Shown piece by piece: positions 54,384 through 64,000 of a stretch of 64,000 nucleotides of DNA. Each line of letters opens with the position of its first letter. The first letter of the stretch is position 1. Source of the DNA: Roseateles sp. (GTDB taxonomy: Bacteria > Pseudomonadota > Gammaproteobacteria > Burkholderiales > Burkholderiaceae_C); the NCBI GenBank assembly GCA_016790285.1, contig JAEUPJ010000041.1, positions 210,312-274,311 on the forward strand, in the 5' to 3' direction. The notes beneath the pieces were generated by a model. The model did not search any database. It was given only the letters and a program-made list of their open reading frames with translations, and was not told the DNA's origin. The position numbers were made by a program, and so were the translations under genes.

Positions 54384-55847
54384 ATGATCGCTGTCGAACC
54401 CACCCTGGCCCGCCTGGCCACCGCCCGCTCGCAACTGCTGGAGCCCTTCGGCCTGACGGAGGCGTCGCTGTCGCAGGCGCTGCGCGTCATCACGGAGCAC
54501 CGTGTCGACGACGCGGACCTGTACTTCCAGACCACCCGCGCCGAGGGCTGGAGCCTGGAGGAGGGCATCGTGAAGAGCGGCTCCTTCAGCATCGACCAGG
54601 GCGTGGGCGTGCGCGCCGTGGCCGGCGAGAAGACGGCCTTCGCCTACTCCGACGACATCTCCATGGACTCGCTGCTGGACGCTGCGCGCACCGTGCGCAC
54701 CATCGCAGCGGCCGGGCAGAGCCGGCGCGTGAAGGTGCCGGGCCAGAGCCGCGTGGCGGGCAGCCGCGAGCTCTACGGCGTGTCGGACCCCATCGCCAGC
54801 CTCGACAGCGCCGCCAAGGTGGCCCTGCTGGAGCGTGCCGAAAAGATGGCCCGCGCCAAGGACCCGCGCGTGGCCCAGGTCATGGCGGGCCTGGCGGCCG
54901 AGCACGAGGTGGTGCTCATCGCCCGCGCCGACGGCACGCTGGCCGCCGACGTGCGGCCGCTGGTGCGCCTGTCCATCACCGTCATCGCCGAGAGCAACGG
55001 CCGCCGCGAGATCGGCTCGGGCGGTGGCGGCGGGCGCTTTGGCCTGGCCTACTTCACCGACGAGATGATCGCCAGCTACGTCGAGCAGGCCGTGCATGCG
55101 GCGCTCACCAACCTGGACAGCCGCCCCGCGCCGGCCGGCGAGATGACCGTCGTCGTCGGCCCGGGCTGGCCCGGCGTGCTGCTGCACGAGGCCGTGGGCC
55201 ACGGCCTGGAGGGCGATTTCAACCGCAAGGGCTCCAGCGCCTTCTCCGGCCGCATCGGCCAGCGCGTGGCCGCCAAGGGCGTGACGGTGCTGGACGACGG
55301 CACGCTGCCCGACCGCCGCGGCTCGCTCAACGTCGACGACGAGGGGTGTGCCAGCCAGCGCAACGTGCTGATCGAGGACGGCATCCTGAAGGGCTACATC
55401 CAGGACGCGATGAACGCGCGGCTGATGAAGGTCGCCCCCACCGGCAACGGCCGCCGCGAGAGCTACGCCCACGTGCCGATGCCGCGCATGACCAACACCT
55501 ACATGCTCGGCGGCCAGGACGACCCGCAGGAGATCGTCGCCTCCATCAAGAAGGGCCTGTACGCCACCAACTTCGGCGGCGGCCAGGTCGACATCACGAG
55601 CGGCAAGTTCGTGTTCAGCGCCAGCGAGGCCTACTGGGTCGAGAACGGCAAGATCCAGTACCCCGTCAAGGGCGCCACCATCATCGGCAACGGCCCCGAC
55701 GCGCTCACCCGCGTCAGCATGATCGGCAACGACATGGCGCTGGACACCGGCGTGGGCGTGTGCGGCAAGGAAGGCCAGAGCGTGCCGGTGGGCGTGGGCC
55801 AGCCGACGCTGCGCATCGACGGGCTGACGGTGGGCGGCACCGCCTGA
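54384..55847 (+). CDS. tldD: Metalloprotease TldD
   Basis: 487 residues. TldD pairs with TldE/PmbA to form a protease that trims modified peptides such as microcins and degrades unfolded chains. The active-site helix is HEAVGHGLEGDF (from residue 268). GVGVRAVAGEKTAFAYSDD and the C-terminal GVGVCGKEGQSVPVGVGQP match the family. The ATG at 54384 is preferred; an in-frame upstream extension lies over the promoter region. Confidence 0.94.
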   Translation: MIAVEPTLARLATARSQLLEPFGLTEASLSQALRVITEHRVDDADLYFQTTRAEGWSLEEGIVKSGSFSIDQGVGVRAVAGEKTAFAYSDDISMDSLLDAARTVRTIAAAGQSRRVKVPGQSRVAGSRELYGVSDPIASLDSAAKVALLERAEKMARAKDPRVAQVMAGLAAEHEVVLIARADGTLAADVRPLVRLSITVIAESNGRREIGSGGGGGRFGLAYFTDEMIASYVEQAVHAALTNLDSRPAPAGEMTVVVGPGWPGVLLHEAVGHGLEGDFNRKGSSAFSGRIGQRVAAKGVTVLDDGTLPDRRGSLNVDDEGCASQRNVLIEDGILKGYIQDAMNARLMKVAPTGNGRRESYAHVPMPRMTNTYMLGGQDDPQEIVASIKKGLYATNFGGGQVDITSGKFVFSASEAYWVENGKIQYPVKGATIIGNGPDALTRVSMIGNDMALDTGVGVCGKEGQSVPVGVGQPTLRIDGLTVGGTA

Positions 55848-55957
55848 CGGCGTTCTCCTACGCACACACCGGCGCGCGCCGACGGGCGCGGCATGGGTCG
55901 CTGCCTAGAGTGGCTGGTGAGCCGCCCTACCGCGCGGCTGCCCGCCAGGAGTGCCGC

Positions 55958-56269
55958 ATGTCGATCTCGTTCCCCCACGCTGCCCGCCTGGGCTCGCTGA
56001 CGCTGGCCCTGGCGGCTGCCGCCCTGGTGCTGCCGGGCTGCCGCCGGCCCGAGGCCCCGCCCGTGCCCACGCCCCCCTCCGACGTGCCGGCGCCCAAGGT
56101 GGCCCCCAGCACCGACCTCAAGGGCGCCTCCGACCATGCCGACGCCCCGCCCGCCGTGGGTTCGCTGACCGGGGGCGACCAGGCCTCGGGCGGCGCGCGC
56201 AGCGGCGCGGTGCAGCCGACCGCCGGCGACGGCGCGGCCAGCACCCCGGCGTCAGGCGCCTCCCGCTGA
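55958..56269 (+). CDS. Putative lipoprotein, Pro/Ala/Gly-rich
   Basis: 103 residues. Signal with lipobox-like ALVLPGC (Cys27) and CAGGAG eight bases before the ATG. The mature part is low-complexity (PEAPPVPTPPSDVPAPK, TPASGASR), probably disordered. Function unknown. Confidence 0.65.
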   Translation: MSISFPHAARLGSLTLALAAAALVLPGCRRPEAPPVPTPPSDVPAPKVAPSTDLKGASDHADAPPAVGSLTGGDQASGGARSGAVQPTAGDGAASTPASGASR

Positions 56270-56456
56270 AGCCAGGCCGTTTGTCTGTCCTCCGAACAGG
56301 GTTCGGGGTGATGCCGAGGCCCCGTCGGGGTTGACTCTGCACACTCGCGCTCGCTGATCCAGTGCAGTTGGCTGGGCCAGGGGATGTGGGCCCCGGTCTG
56401 GAATGAACCCGGCGGTGCGCGTCCTGTTTCCCAAAAAACATCAACGGAGACAGACC

Positions 56457-57386
56457 ATGAACTGGAAAACGATCCTGCGCGCAGGCGCAGTGGCCGTGGC
56501 CGCCGGCTGCGCGAGCCTCGCCGCCTGGGCGGACACCTACACCCAGACCAAACACCCCATCGTGCTCGTGCACGGCCTGCTGGGCTTCGATGCCCTCGGG
56601 CCCGTGCAGTACTTCTACGGCGTGCCGGCCGAGTTGCGAGCGGGCGGCGCGGTGGTCTACACCGCCAGCGTGTCGCAGAGCAACAGCACGGAAGTGCGCG
56701 GCGAGCAGCTGCTGCGCGAGCTGCAGACGCTCAAGGCCCGCTACGGGCATGCCAAGTTCAACCTCGTCGGGCACAGCCATGGCGGCAACACCATCCGGTA
56801 CGTCGCGGCCGTGGCGCCGGACCTGGTGGCCAGCGTCACGACCATGGGCACGCCCCACCAGGGCAGCAAGGTGGCCGATGCGGTCGGCGCCATCACCGGC
56901 AGCACGGGCACGCAGGGGGCCGTCGCCGCCGTGGTCAATGGCCTGTCCAGCGTCATCGCCACGCTCTCCGGCAGTGCCGGCAACCCGCAGAACGCGCTGG
57001 CCTCGCTCAAGTCGCTCTCCAGCGCCGGTGCTGCGGACTTCAACCGCCGCTTCCCGCAGGGCGCGCCCACCAGCAGCTGCGGCAGCGGGCCGGCCGTGGT
57101 CAACGGCGTGCGCTACTACTCCATGGGTGGCACCTCGGTGGGCACCAACCTGCTGGACGTGAGCGACGGCTTCCTGGTCGCCAGCAGCGTGTTCTTCGGC
57201 CTGGAGGCCAACGACGGGCTGGTGTCGCGCTGCTCCAACCATTGGGGGCAGGTGCTGCGCGACAACTACGGCTGGAACCACATCGACGAGATCAACCACG
57301 TCTTCGGCCTGCGCGGGTTGTTCTCGTCCGACCCGGTGTCGGTCTACCGCGCCCACGCCAACCGGCTCAAGGGCCTGGGGCTGTGA
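56457..57386 (+). CDS. Secreted triacylglycerol lipase (family I.1/I.2)
   Basis: 309 residues with a signal peptide (1-25). Oxyanion loop VLVHGLLGFD (36-45), nucleophile elbow GHSHGG (105-110, Ser107), an Asp in LEANDGLV and the catalytic His in NHIDEINHV. Two cysteines (TSSCGS, VSRCSN) fit the single disulfide of Pseudomonas/Burkholderia lipases. It requires the foldase encoded next, which overlaps its stop codon. Secretion of this family is by the type II pathway. Confidence 0.93.
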   Translation: MNWKTILRAGAVAVAAGCASLAAWADTYTQTKHPIVLVHGLLGFDALGPVQYFYGVPAELRAGGAVVYTASVSQSNSTEVRGEQLLRELQTLKARYGHAKFNLVGHSHGGNTIRYVAAVAPDLVASVTTMGTPHQGSKVADAVGAITGSTGTQGAVAAVVNGLSSVIATLSGSAGNPQNALASLKSLSSAGAADFNRRFPQGAPTSSCGSGPAVVNGVRYYSMGGTSVGTNLLDVSDGFLVASSVFFGLEANDGLVSRCSNHWGQVLRDNYGWNHIDEINHVFGLRGLFSSDPVSVYRAHANRLKGLGL

Positions 57387-58243
57387 GGCAGGCCGCCGCC
57401 CTGGCCGTGGCGGCGGCCGTTGCCGTCGCGGCGGGCTGCGTGGCGTGGCCGCCCGCGGCCGTGGCGCCGCCCCCCGCTGCGCAGGCCGCGGCGCCTGCCG
57501 CGCGCGCGGTGCCGCACGCCCCGCTGGCGGACACGACACCCGCCGCTGCGGCCCCGCAGGCCGTGGCGGGTGCGGCCTTGCCCGCTTCGCTGCAGGGCAC
57601 CGAGGCCGACGGCGCCTGGCGCGCTGACGAGCGGGGGCACCTCGTCGTCGACCGTGCGCTGCGGCGGCGCCTGGACTACTGGTTGAGCACGGTGGGCGAG
57701 TGGTCGCCCGAGGTCATCGGCGCGCAGGTGCTGGCTGCGGCGCAGCGCGAGCTGCCGCCCACGGCGGCTCAGGAGCTGCAGTCGCTGTGGCAGCGCTATG
57801 TCGATCTGCAGCGCCACCCCTGGCAGCGCGTCGTGCGCCCGGCAGACCCGTCGAGCTGGCGGCCGGCGCTGGAGGAGCGGCAGTCGGTGCGCCGCCTGCT
57901 GCTCGGGCGGCCCGCCGCCGACGCCTTCTTCGCCGACGAGGAGCGGCTGCTCTGGCAGCAGGTGCTGTCGCTGGAGGCCGGCCAGCCGGCGGCGATGGCC
58001 GACGCCACCCCGGTGGCCGAGCACCCGCAGGCCGCCGAGCGCGTGGCTGAGGTCGACGCCCAATGGGCCCGCTGGGAGCGTCGGCTGGCCGAGGCGCGGG
58101 CCGAGCTGGCGCGGCTGCGGGCGGCGCCGGAGCTGTCGGACGCTCAGCGCAGCCAGGCCCTGCAGGGCTGGCTCGTCGAGCGCTTCGACGCGCGAGAGCA
58201 GCTGCGCGTGCGCGCCCTGCTGGGGCTGCCGGCGGGCGGCTGA
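57383..58243 (+). CDS. Lipase-specific foldase (Lif)
   Basis: 286 residues from a GTG overlapping the lipase stop (GTGA). N-terminal membrane anchor (ALAVAAAVAVAAGCVAW), a Pro/Ala-rich spacer, then the foldase domain with SLQGTEADGAW and the motif RRLDYWLSTVGE (family RxxFDYxLSxxGE). Long helices follow, ending REQLRVRALLGLPAGG. It folds the lipase in the periplasm. The family Phe of RxxFDY is Leu here. Confidence 0.88.
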   Translation: MRQAAALAVAAAVAVAAGCVAWPPAAVAPPPAAQAAAPAARAVPHAPLADTTPAAAAPQAVAGAALPASLQGTEADGAWRADERGHLVVDRALRRRLDYWLSTVGEWSPEVIGAQVLAAAQRELPPTAAQELQSLWQRYVDLQRHPWQRVVRPADPSSWRPALEERQSVRRLLLGRPAADAFFADEERLLWQQVLSLEAGQPAAMADATPVAEHPQAAERVAEVDAQWARWERRLAEARAELARLRAAPELSDAQRSQALQGWLVERFDAREQLRVRALLGLPAGG

Positions 58244-58295
58244 GGCGCGCAAGGCGCCCTTGCCTGCTGCCGAAAGCTCATCGCCGCGGCCGTGC

Positions 58296-58301
58296 TAGAT
58301 T
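58296..58301 (+). promoter_or_regulatory. Candidate -10 element of the aroG leader transcript
   Basis: TAGATT eight bases before the leader-peptide ATG. No good -35 is visible at standard spacing, so the assignment is tentative. Confidence 0.3.
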
Positions 58302-58309
58302 CCGCTCCC

Positions 58310-58372
58310 ATGTCCCGCGCTGTCTACTTTCGCTTTTGGTTTTTTCCCCGCCCCGGCGGTGGAGAGTCCTGA
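58310..58372 (+). CDS. aroG leader peptide (attenuation control)
   Basis: 20-codon open frame starting MSRAV and continuing with the run YFRFWFF: six of seven consecutive codons specify Tyr, Phe or Trp (TAC TTT CGC TTT TGG TTT TTT, 58325-58345). It ends TGA 30 bases before a terminator hairpin and 87 bases before aroG. Such a run is the hallmark of a regulatory leader that stalls ribosomes when charged aromatic tRNAs are scarce. Confidence 0.82.
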   Translation: MSRAVYFRFWFFPRPGGGES

Positions 58373-58435
58373 GCGCGCGCGCTGACCCCAGACTCCCTAC
58401 AAACCGCCGGGCCCCCAAAGCCCGGCGGTTTTTTT
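58352..58435 (+). terminator. Attenuator of aroG: terminator with competing antiterminator
   Basis: Terminator stem ACCGCCGGGC (58403-58412) pairs with GCCCGGCGGT (58420-58429), followed by seven T. The sequence CCCGGCGGT inside the leader frame (58352-58360) is identical to the 3' arm, so it can pair with the 5' arm instead and prevent termination. A ribosome stalled on the aromatic codons leaves that copy free; a ribosome finishing the leader covers it. Confidence 0.82.
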
Positions 58436-58459
58436 ATGCTCTCCTGAAAGGTCCTTGCC

Positions 58460-59584
58460 GTGAATGCCAAGCTCAACTCCGTCGAACCCGAAGCCCAGCG
58501 CTGGTACTCGCAGGACGACAAGACCAGCGCGACCGATGACGAGCGCATCCTCGACATCACCCCGCTGCCGCCGCCGGAGCACCTGATCCGCTTCTTCCCC
58601 ATCCGCAACACGCCGATGGAGCAGCTGATCAGCCAGACCCGCCAGCGCATCCGCCGCATCATGAGCGGTGAGGACGACCGGCTGCTGGTGGTCATCGGCC
58701 CCTGCTCCATCCACGACCCGACCGCCGCCATCGAGTACGCCCGCCGCCTGAAGGCCGAGCGCGAGAAGTACGCCGGCACGCTGGAAATCGTCATGCGCGT
58801 CTACTTCGAGAAGCCGCGCACGACGGTCGGCTGGAAGGGCCTCATCAACGACCCCTACCTTGACGAGAGCTACCGCATCGACGAAGGCCTGCGCATCGCC
58901 CGCCAGCTGCTGCTGGAGATCAACCGCCTGGGCATGCCGGCCGGCTCCGAGTTCCTGGACGTGATCTCGCCGCAGTACATCGGCGACCTCATCGCCTGGG
59001 GCGCCATCGGCGCGCGCACGACCGAAAGCCAGGTGCACCGCGAGCTGGCCTCGGGCCTGTCCGCGCCCATCGGCTTCAAGAACGGCACCGACGGCAACAT
59101 CAAGATCGCGACCGACGCCATCCAGGCGGCCGCCCGCGGCCACCACTTCCTGTCAGTGCACAAGAACGGCCAGGTCGCCATCGTCGAGACCCGCGGCAAT
59201 GCCGACTGCCACGTCATCCTGCGCGGCGGCAAGGCGCCCAACTACGACGCCGCCAGCGTGGCCGAAGCCTGTGCCGACCTCGCCAAGGCCAAGCTGCCCG
59301 AGCGGCTGATGGTGGACTGCTCGCACGCCAACAGCAGCAAGCAGCACCAGCGCCAGCTCGACGTGGCCCGCGACATCGCCGGCCAGATGCGCGAGGGCAG
59401 CAAGCGCATCTTCGGCGTCATGGTGGAGAGCCACCTGAACGACGGCGCCCAGAAGTTCACCCCCGGCAAGGACGACCCCGCCACGCTGGCCTACGGCAAG
59501 AGCATCACCGACGCCTGCCTCGGCTGGGACGACTCCCTGGCCGTGCTGGACGTGCTGAGCGAGGCGGTGAAGGCGCGCCGCTGA
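58460..59584 (+). CDS. aroG: 3-deoxy-7-phosphoheptulonate (DAHP) synthase, class I
   Basis: Condenses phosphoenolpyruvate and erythrose-4-phosphate, the first step of aromatic amino-acid synthesis. 374 residues from GTG. Motifs VVIGPCSIHDP, RVYFEKPRTTVGWKGL, FKNGTDG, DCSHANSSKQH and GVMVESHLNDG are all intact. The N-terminal extension is that of the feedback-regulated AroFGH type; which amino acid inhibits it cannot be assigned safely. Expression is probably controlled by the upstream attenuator. Confidence 0.95.
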   Translation: MNAKLNSVEPEAQRWYSQDDKTSATDDERILDITPLPPPEHLIRFFPIRNTPMEQLISQTRQRIRRIMSGEDDRLLVVIGPCSIHDPTAAIEYARRLKAEREKYAGTLEIVMRVYFEKPRTTVGWKGLINDPYLDESYRIDEGLRIARQLLLEINRLGMPAGSEFLDVISPQYIGDLIAWGAIGARTTESQVHRELASGLSAPIGFKNGTDGNIKIATDAIQAAARGHHFLSVHKNGQVAIVETRGNADCHVILRGGKAPNYDAASVAEACADLAKAKLPERLMVDCSHANSSKQHQRQLDVARDIAGQMREGSKRIFGVMVESHLNDGAQKFTPGKDDPATLAYGKSITDACLGWDDSLAVLDVLSEAVKARR

Positions 59585-59675
59585 ACGAGCGGCCGGCAGT
59601 TTCCCGACGCGGCGCAGACCGCGCGTAACTCTGCGGCGAGGGGACGCTCGCCTGATTGAACCCAGGAGCATCCCC

Positions 59676-62129
59676 ATGAACGACGAGACCCGCCGCGTGA
59701 CGCGCCGCGGCGTGATCCTGCAATCGCTGGCCACCGGGCCGGCCGTCGCTGCGGCGGCCCCGGGTGGCGCCACCGACCGCCAGCCTCTGCCGCCGCAGCG
59801 CCCCCCTGCCAGGCCCGACCGGCTCGAACTGCTCAGCCCCGCCTGCGTGCGGCTGGAGGGCTGGCTCGGGCAGCGCGTGCGGCTCAACGCTCGCGCCCAC
59901 CTGCCGGCCGTCGACACGGCACCCCTGCTGGCGGGCTACGAGAAGCGCCCGGGCGAGCAGGCCTGGATCGGCGAGCACGTCGGCAAATGGCTGCATGCGG
60001 CGACGCTGGCCTGGGCACAGACGGGCGACACCGCGCTGAGCGCCCGGCTCGACGCCACCGTGCAGGCGTTGCTCGCCACGCAGGCGCCCGACGGCTACCT
60101 CGGCACCTACCTGCCCGGGCAGCGCCTGGGCCTGTTCCCGAACGCCGACTGGGACGTCTGGTCGCACAAGTACAACCTCATCGGGTTGCTGACCTACCAC
60201 CGCTACACGGGCGAGCCCACCAGCCTGCAGGCCTGCCGGCGCATGGCCGACCTGTTGCTGCGCACCTTCCCCGCGCAGCGCAGCATCCTGGCCGCCGGCA
60301 CCCACCTGGGCATGGCCGCGACGAGCGTGCTCGAACCCATGGTGCTGCTCTTCGAGCTCACCGGGCATGCGCCCTACCTGGATTTCGCCCGCTACCTGGT
60401 CGCAGCGCTCGACGAGCCCGGCGGCCCGGCGCTCCTGTCGAGCCTGCTGGCCGGGCGCCCCGTGCATGAAGTGGCCAACGGCAAGGCCTACGAGCTGCTG
60501 TCCAACCTCGTCGGGCTGGTGGCCTTCAGCCGCGCCACCGGCGAGCCGCAAGGCCAGGCGGCCGCGCTGGCGGCCTGGCACGACATCCGCGCCCACCGCC
60601 TGACGCAGACCGGCTCCATGAGCCAGTGGGAGCATTTCCAGCCGATGGCGCGGCAGCGGCTGGACGTCGCCGCCCATGTGGGCGAGACCTGCGTCACGAC
60701 GACCTGGATCCAGCTCAACCTCGCGCTGCTGTGCGCCACGGGCGAGGCGCGCTTTGCCGAGGAGATCGAGCGCAGCTACTACAACCACCTCACGGCGGCC
60801 CAGCACCTGGCCGGCTCGCGCTGGTCGTACTACACGCCACTGCAAGGCCGCAAATGGCACCAGGCCGAGATCACCTGCTGCCACTCCAGCGGCCCGCGCG
60901 CACTGGCGCTGGCGCCGCAGGCGGCCTACCTCGTGGCGCAGGCGCCCGTGCCGACGCTGGCGGTCAACACGCTGGAGACGTCCGAAGCCCGGCTCACGCT
61001 GGGCGGCGTGGAGGTGCACGCGGTGCTGCACAGCGGCTTTCCGCGCCGCGGCACGGCGCGCCTCACGCTGCGCCTGGCCCAGCCAGCGCGGTTTGCGCTG
61101 CGCTGGCGGCTGCCCGGGTGGGCGCGGCCCGCCACGGCCACCCTGCACCGCGCCGGCCAGGCGCCCACCGCCGCCGTGGAGGAGGCCGGTTGGCTGAGCT
61201 GGCCCGCGCAGGCCTGGCACGACGGTGACGCGGTCGAGCTGGGCTTCACGCTGGGGCTGCAGGCCTTGCAGCGCCCGCAGGGCGAGGGGCTGAGCTGGCC
61301 CGCCGAGGCCGGCCGCGCTGCGCGCGCCTGGGGGCCGTTCGTGCTGGCGCTGGACCAGGCCGACAACCCGTCGTCGGCGCTGCATCGCCTGGCGTGGGTG
61401 CGCGAGCCCGCGGCGCGCCTGCTGGCCGGGCCGGGGCGGCTGCGGTTTGCCGTGCCCGTGCAAGCGGTGCCCCGCGGGGGCGGCGACCGGCCCGCGCGCC
61501 ACGACGCCGTGGCCGTGCCCTACGCGGACGCCGGCGCGCAGCGCAGCCTCTTTCGCGTGCACCTGCTCGCGGCCGAAGCCGGGGCGCCGGGCGACAACCT
61601 GCTCTGGCCCGGGCGTGCCATCGCGTCGCGCCCGGGGGCGGTCTGGCTGGACGGCCGGTGGCTGCCCGACGCCACCGCGGCGCAACGCGCGGCCGTGCTG
61701 GTGGACGACGACGAGGCCACGGCGCTGAGCACCCGGCACGGCACGCCACCGGCGCTGGACTGGCTGGGCGTGGCGCTGCCGCGGCCCGTGCGGGTGCAGC
61801 GCGTCGTCTACGTGCAGGGCCCGGTCGGTGCGGCAGGCGGTTGGTTCGACGTGGCTGCCGGCGGCCTGCCCGAGGTGCAGGCGCAACTGGCCGATGGCGC
61901 CGCGTGGGTCACGCTGGGTGTCCTTGCCGGCTACCCCGCCACCACGGCCAGCGATCCGCGCGAGCTGAGCAACGGCTGGGACAGCCACGAGTTCGCGCTG
62001 GCCCTGCCCGAGGCGGTCGCCCTCGTGGCCGTGCGGGTGCGGGGCCGCCCGGGCGGGCCGCGGCCCGGCGCCCATGCCTGCGCCCGCGAGCTGCGCGCCG
62101 ACGGGCCGCCGGCCGTCAGCGGTCCCTGA
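59676..62129 (+). CDS. Tat-exported GH127-like glycoside hydrolase
   Basis: 817 residues. N-terminal RR signal (RRVTRRGVILQSLATG) suggests Tat export. The (alpha/alpha)6 barrel of GH127 (beta-L-arabinofuranosidase family) follows, with the cysteine-nucleophile site: ETC (337-339) and CC (401-402) in EITCCHSSGPRAL, which bind zinc in the studied enzyme HypBA1. The C-terminal 250 residues form beta domains and an added module. AGGAG precedes the ATG. Substrate probably plant arabinan-type glycans, by family only. Confidence 0.87.
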   Translation: MNDETRRVTRRGVILQSLATGPAVAAAAPGGATDRQPLPPQRPPARPDRLELLSPACVRLEGWLGQRVRLNARAHLPAVDTAPLLAGYEKRPGEQAWIGEHVGKWLHAATLAWAQTGDTALSARLDATVQALLATQAPDGYLGTYLPGQRLGLFPNADWDVWSHKYNLIGLLTYHRYTGEPTSLQACRRMADLLLRTFPAQRSILAAGTHLGMAATSVLEPMVLLFELTGHAPYLDFARYLVAALDEPGGPALLSSLLAGRPVHEVANGKAYELLSNLVGLVAFSRATGEPQGQAAALAAWHDIRAHRLTQTGSMSQWEHFQPMARQRLDVAAHVGETCVTTTWIQLNLALLCATGEARFAEEIERSYYNHLTAAQHLAGSRWSYYTPLQGRKWHQAEITCCHSSGPRALALAPQAAYLVAQAPVPTLAVNTLETSEARLTLGGVEVHAVLHSGFPRRGTARLTLRLAQPARFALRWRLPGWARPATATLHRAGQAPTAAVEEAGWLSWPAQAWHDGDAVELGFTLGLQALQRPQGEGLSWPAEAGRAARAWGPFVLALDQADNPSSALHRLAWVREPAARLLAGPGRLRFAVPVQAVPRGGGDRPARHDAVAVPYADAGAQRSLFRVHLLAAEAGAPGDNLLWPGRAIASRPGAVWLDGRWLPDATAAQRAAVLVDDDEATALSTRHGTPPALDWLGVALPRPVRVQRVVYVQGPVGAAGGWFDVAAGGLPEVQAQLADGAAWVTLGVLAGYPATTASDPRELSNGWDSHEFALALPEAVALVAVRVRGRPGGPRPGAHACARELRADGPPAVSGP

Positions 62130-62142
62130 CACAATCAGCGGC

Positions 62143-62454
62143 ATGCAAGCCCGTGTCACCGTCCTCTTCGAGACCGGCGCCCCCGTCGAGTTGCAGCTCG
62201 ACGGCGCCGAAGTGTTGAGCTTCGAGGCCGCCCGCCGGTGGCTGGACGAGCAGTTCGTGCGCCTGGAGTGCGAGCCCCTGCGTGGCTCGGGCAAGGTGCT
62301 GCTGGCCGACAAGCTCATCCAGGTGGCCGCCGGCGCCGGCCCGGCCGGCTTCGCCGACGCCGCCTGGGCGCTGGACTACGCCCGCGCGGCGTCGGGCGCG
62401 CTGTCCAAGGCCCTCATCAAGGTTGACGTGGCACGCCAGGCCGTGTCGTATTGA
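62143..62454 (+). CDS. Small conserved-looking protein of unknown function
   Basis: 103 residues, soluble, starting MQARVTVLFETGAPVELQL. The chain alternates beta-like and helical parts (RRWLDEQFVRLECEP, ADAAWALDYARAASGALSKAL). No family is recognised. It lies between the glycosidase and htpG and ends 20 bases before a terminator-like hairpin. Confidence 0.6.
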   Translation: MQARVTVLFETGAPVELQLDGAEVLSFEAARRWLDEQFVRLECEPLRGSGKVLLADKLIQVAAGAGPAGFADAAWALDYARAASGALSKALIKVDVARQAVSY

Positions 62455-62473
62455 CCCCTCTTGAAACCCCCGG

Positions 62474-62499
62474 ACGCGGCCTCAGATGGGCCGCGTTTT
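62474..62499 (+). terminator. Probable rho-independent terminator before htpG
   Basis: ACGCGGCC (62474-62481) pairs with GGCCGCGT (62489-62496) across a 7-base loop, followed by a short TTTT. The T-tract is weak. It separates the small gene from htpG. Confidence 0.6.
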
Positions 62500-62518
62500 C
62501 GTTCACGGCAACTCCACC

Positions 62519-64000
<1,482 letters not shown>

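Noticed and set aside
59505-62318. 937-codon open frame on the minus strand opposite the GH127-like gene
   Set aside because: It is a mirror of a GC-rich coding sequence; the composition is Arg/Gly/Ala/His-heavy with no motif, while the plus-strand frame has clear active-site motifs and a ribosome site.

Overview
The window is GC-rich, densely packed bacterial chromosome. Gene content and order point to a betaproteobacterium of the order Burkholderiales, in the Rubrivivax/Leptothrix/Roseateles/Ideonella neighbourhood. Supporting clues are the order lolB-ispE-tRNA-Gln-prs-rplY, the order nadK-recN-rapZ with divergent hrcA, pilT-pilU beside yggS, rsmI/yraN/SIS/BON, two methyl-accepting chemotaxis proteins plus cheZ, and a PEP-CTERM protein. 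The genus is an inference; no rRNA gene is present. The window begins inside an RND pump gene and ends inside htpG.

Layout. 1-3.3 kb: end of an RND efflux operon with its outer-membrane channel. 3.3-8.4 kb (minus strand): rplY, prs, tRNA-Gln, ispE, lolB and a TPR protein. 8.4-12.4 kb (plus): mutM-mutY (8-oxoguanine repair), a small membrane protein and a chemotaxis receptor. 12.4-15.7 kb (minus): three genes joined by 4-base overlaps, namely a BlaI-type repressor, a BlaR-like M56 membrane protease fused to a D-Ala-D-Ala (S11) peptidase, and an exported D-amino-acid-oxidase-like flavoprotein whose domain order is circularly permuted. 15.7-20.3 kb: rapZ, recN, nadK and divergent hrcA, then tRNA-Met.

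20.4-24.0 kb is an accessory insert of visibly lower GC directly behind tRNA-Met. It holds a DNA methyltransferase, a DUF262 protein and a HEPN ribonuclease-like protein in one operon, which looks like a defence cassette. 24-27.8 kb holds a PLP dehydratase, a SLATT-like membrane protein and several very small unrecognised genes. 27.9-43.5 kb is mostly ordinary: SGNH hydrolase, large alkaline phosphatase, VTT membrane protein, exported methyltransferase-like protein, DUF2520 protein, CheZ, MtfA, an MFS transporter, lipoproteins, thiolase plus wax-ester synthase, YlqF GTPase, a cold-shock/membrane fusion, a TonB-domain protein and a second chemotaxis receptor. 43.6-54.3 kb: two c-type cytochromes with a GFA protein and yggS in one overlapping operon, twitching-motility ATPases PilT and PilU, a beta-hydroxyacid-dehydrogenase-like enzyme, the rsmI/yraN envelope cluster and a PEP-CTERM sugar-dehydrogenase-like protein. 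54.3-64 kb: tldD, a secreted lipase with its chaperone, the DAHP synthase gene aroG behind what reads as a complete ribosome-mediated attenuator with an aromatic-rich leader peptide, a Tat-exported GH127-like glycosidase and htpG.

Strongest leads: (1) the blaI / M56-S11 / permuted oxidase operon, which could link cell-wall D-Ala chemistry to exported D-amino acid oxidation; (2) the aroG attenuator; (3) the methyltransferase-DUF262-HEPN cassette. No CRISPR array, rRNA operon, complete insertion sequence or integrase gene was seen.
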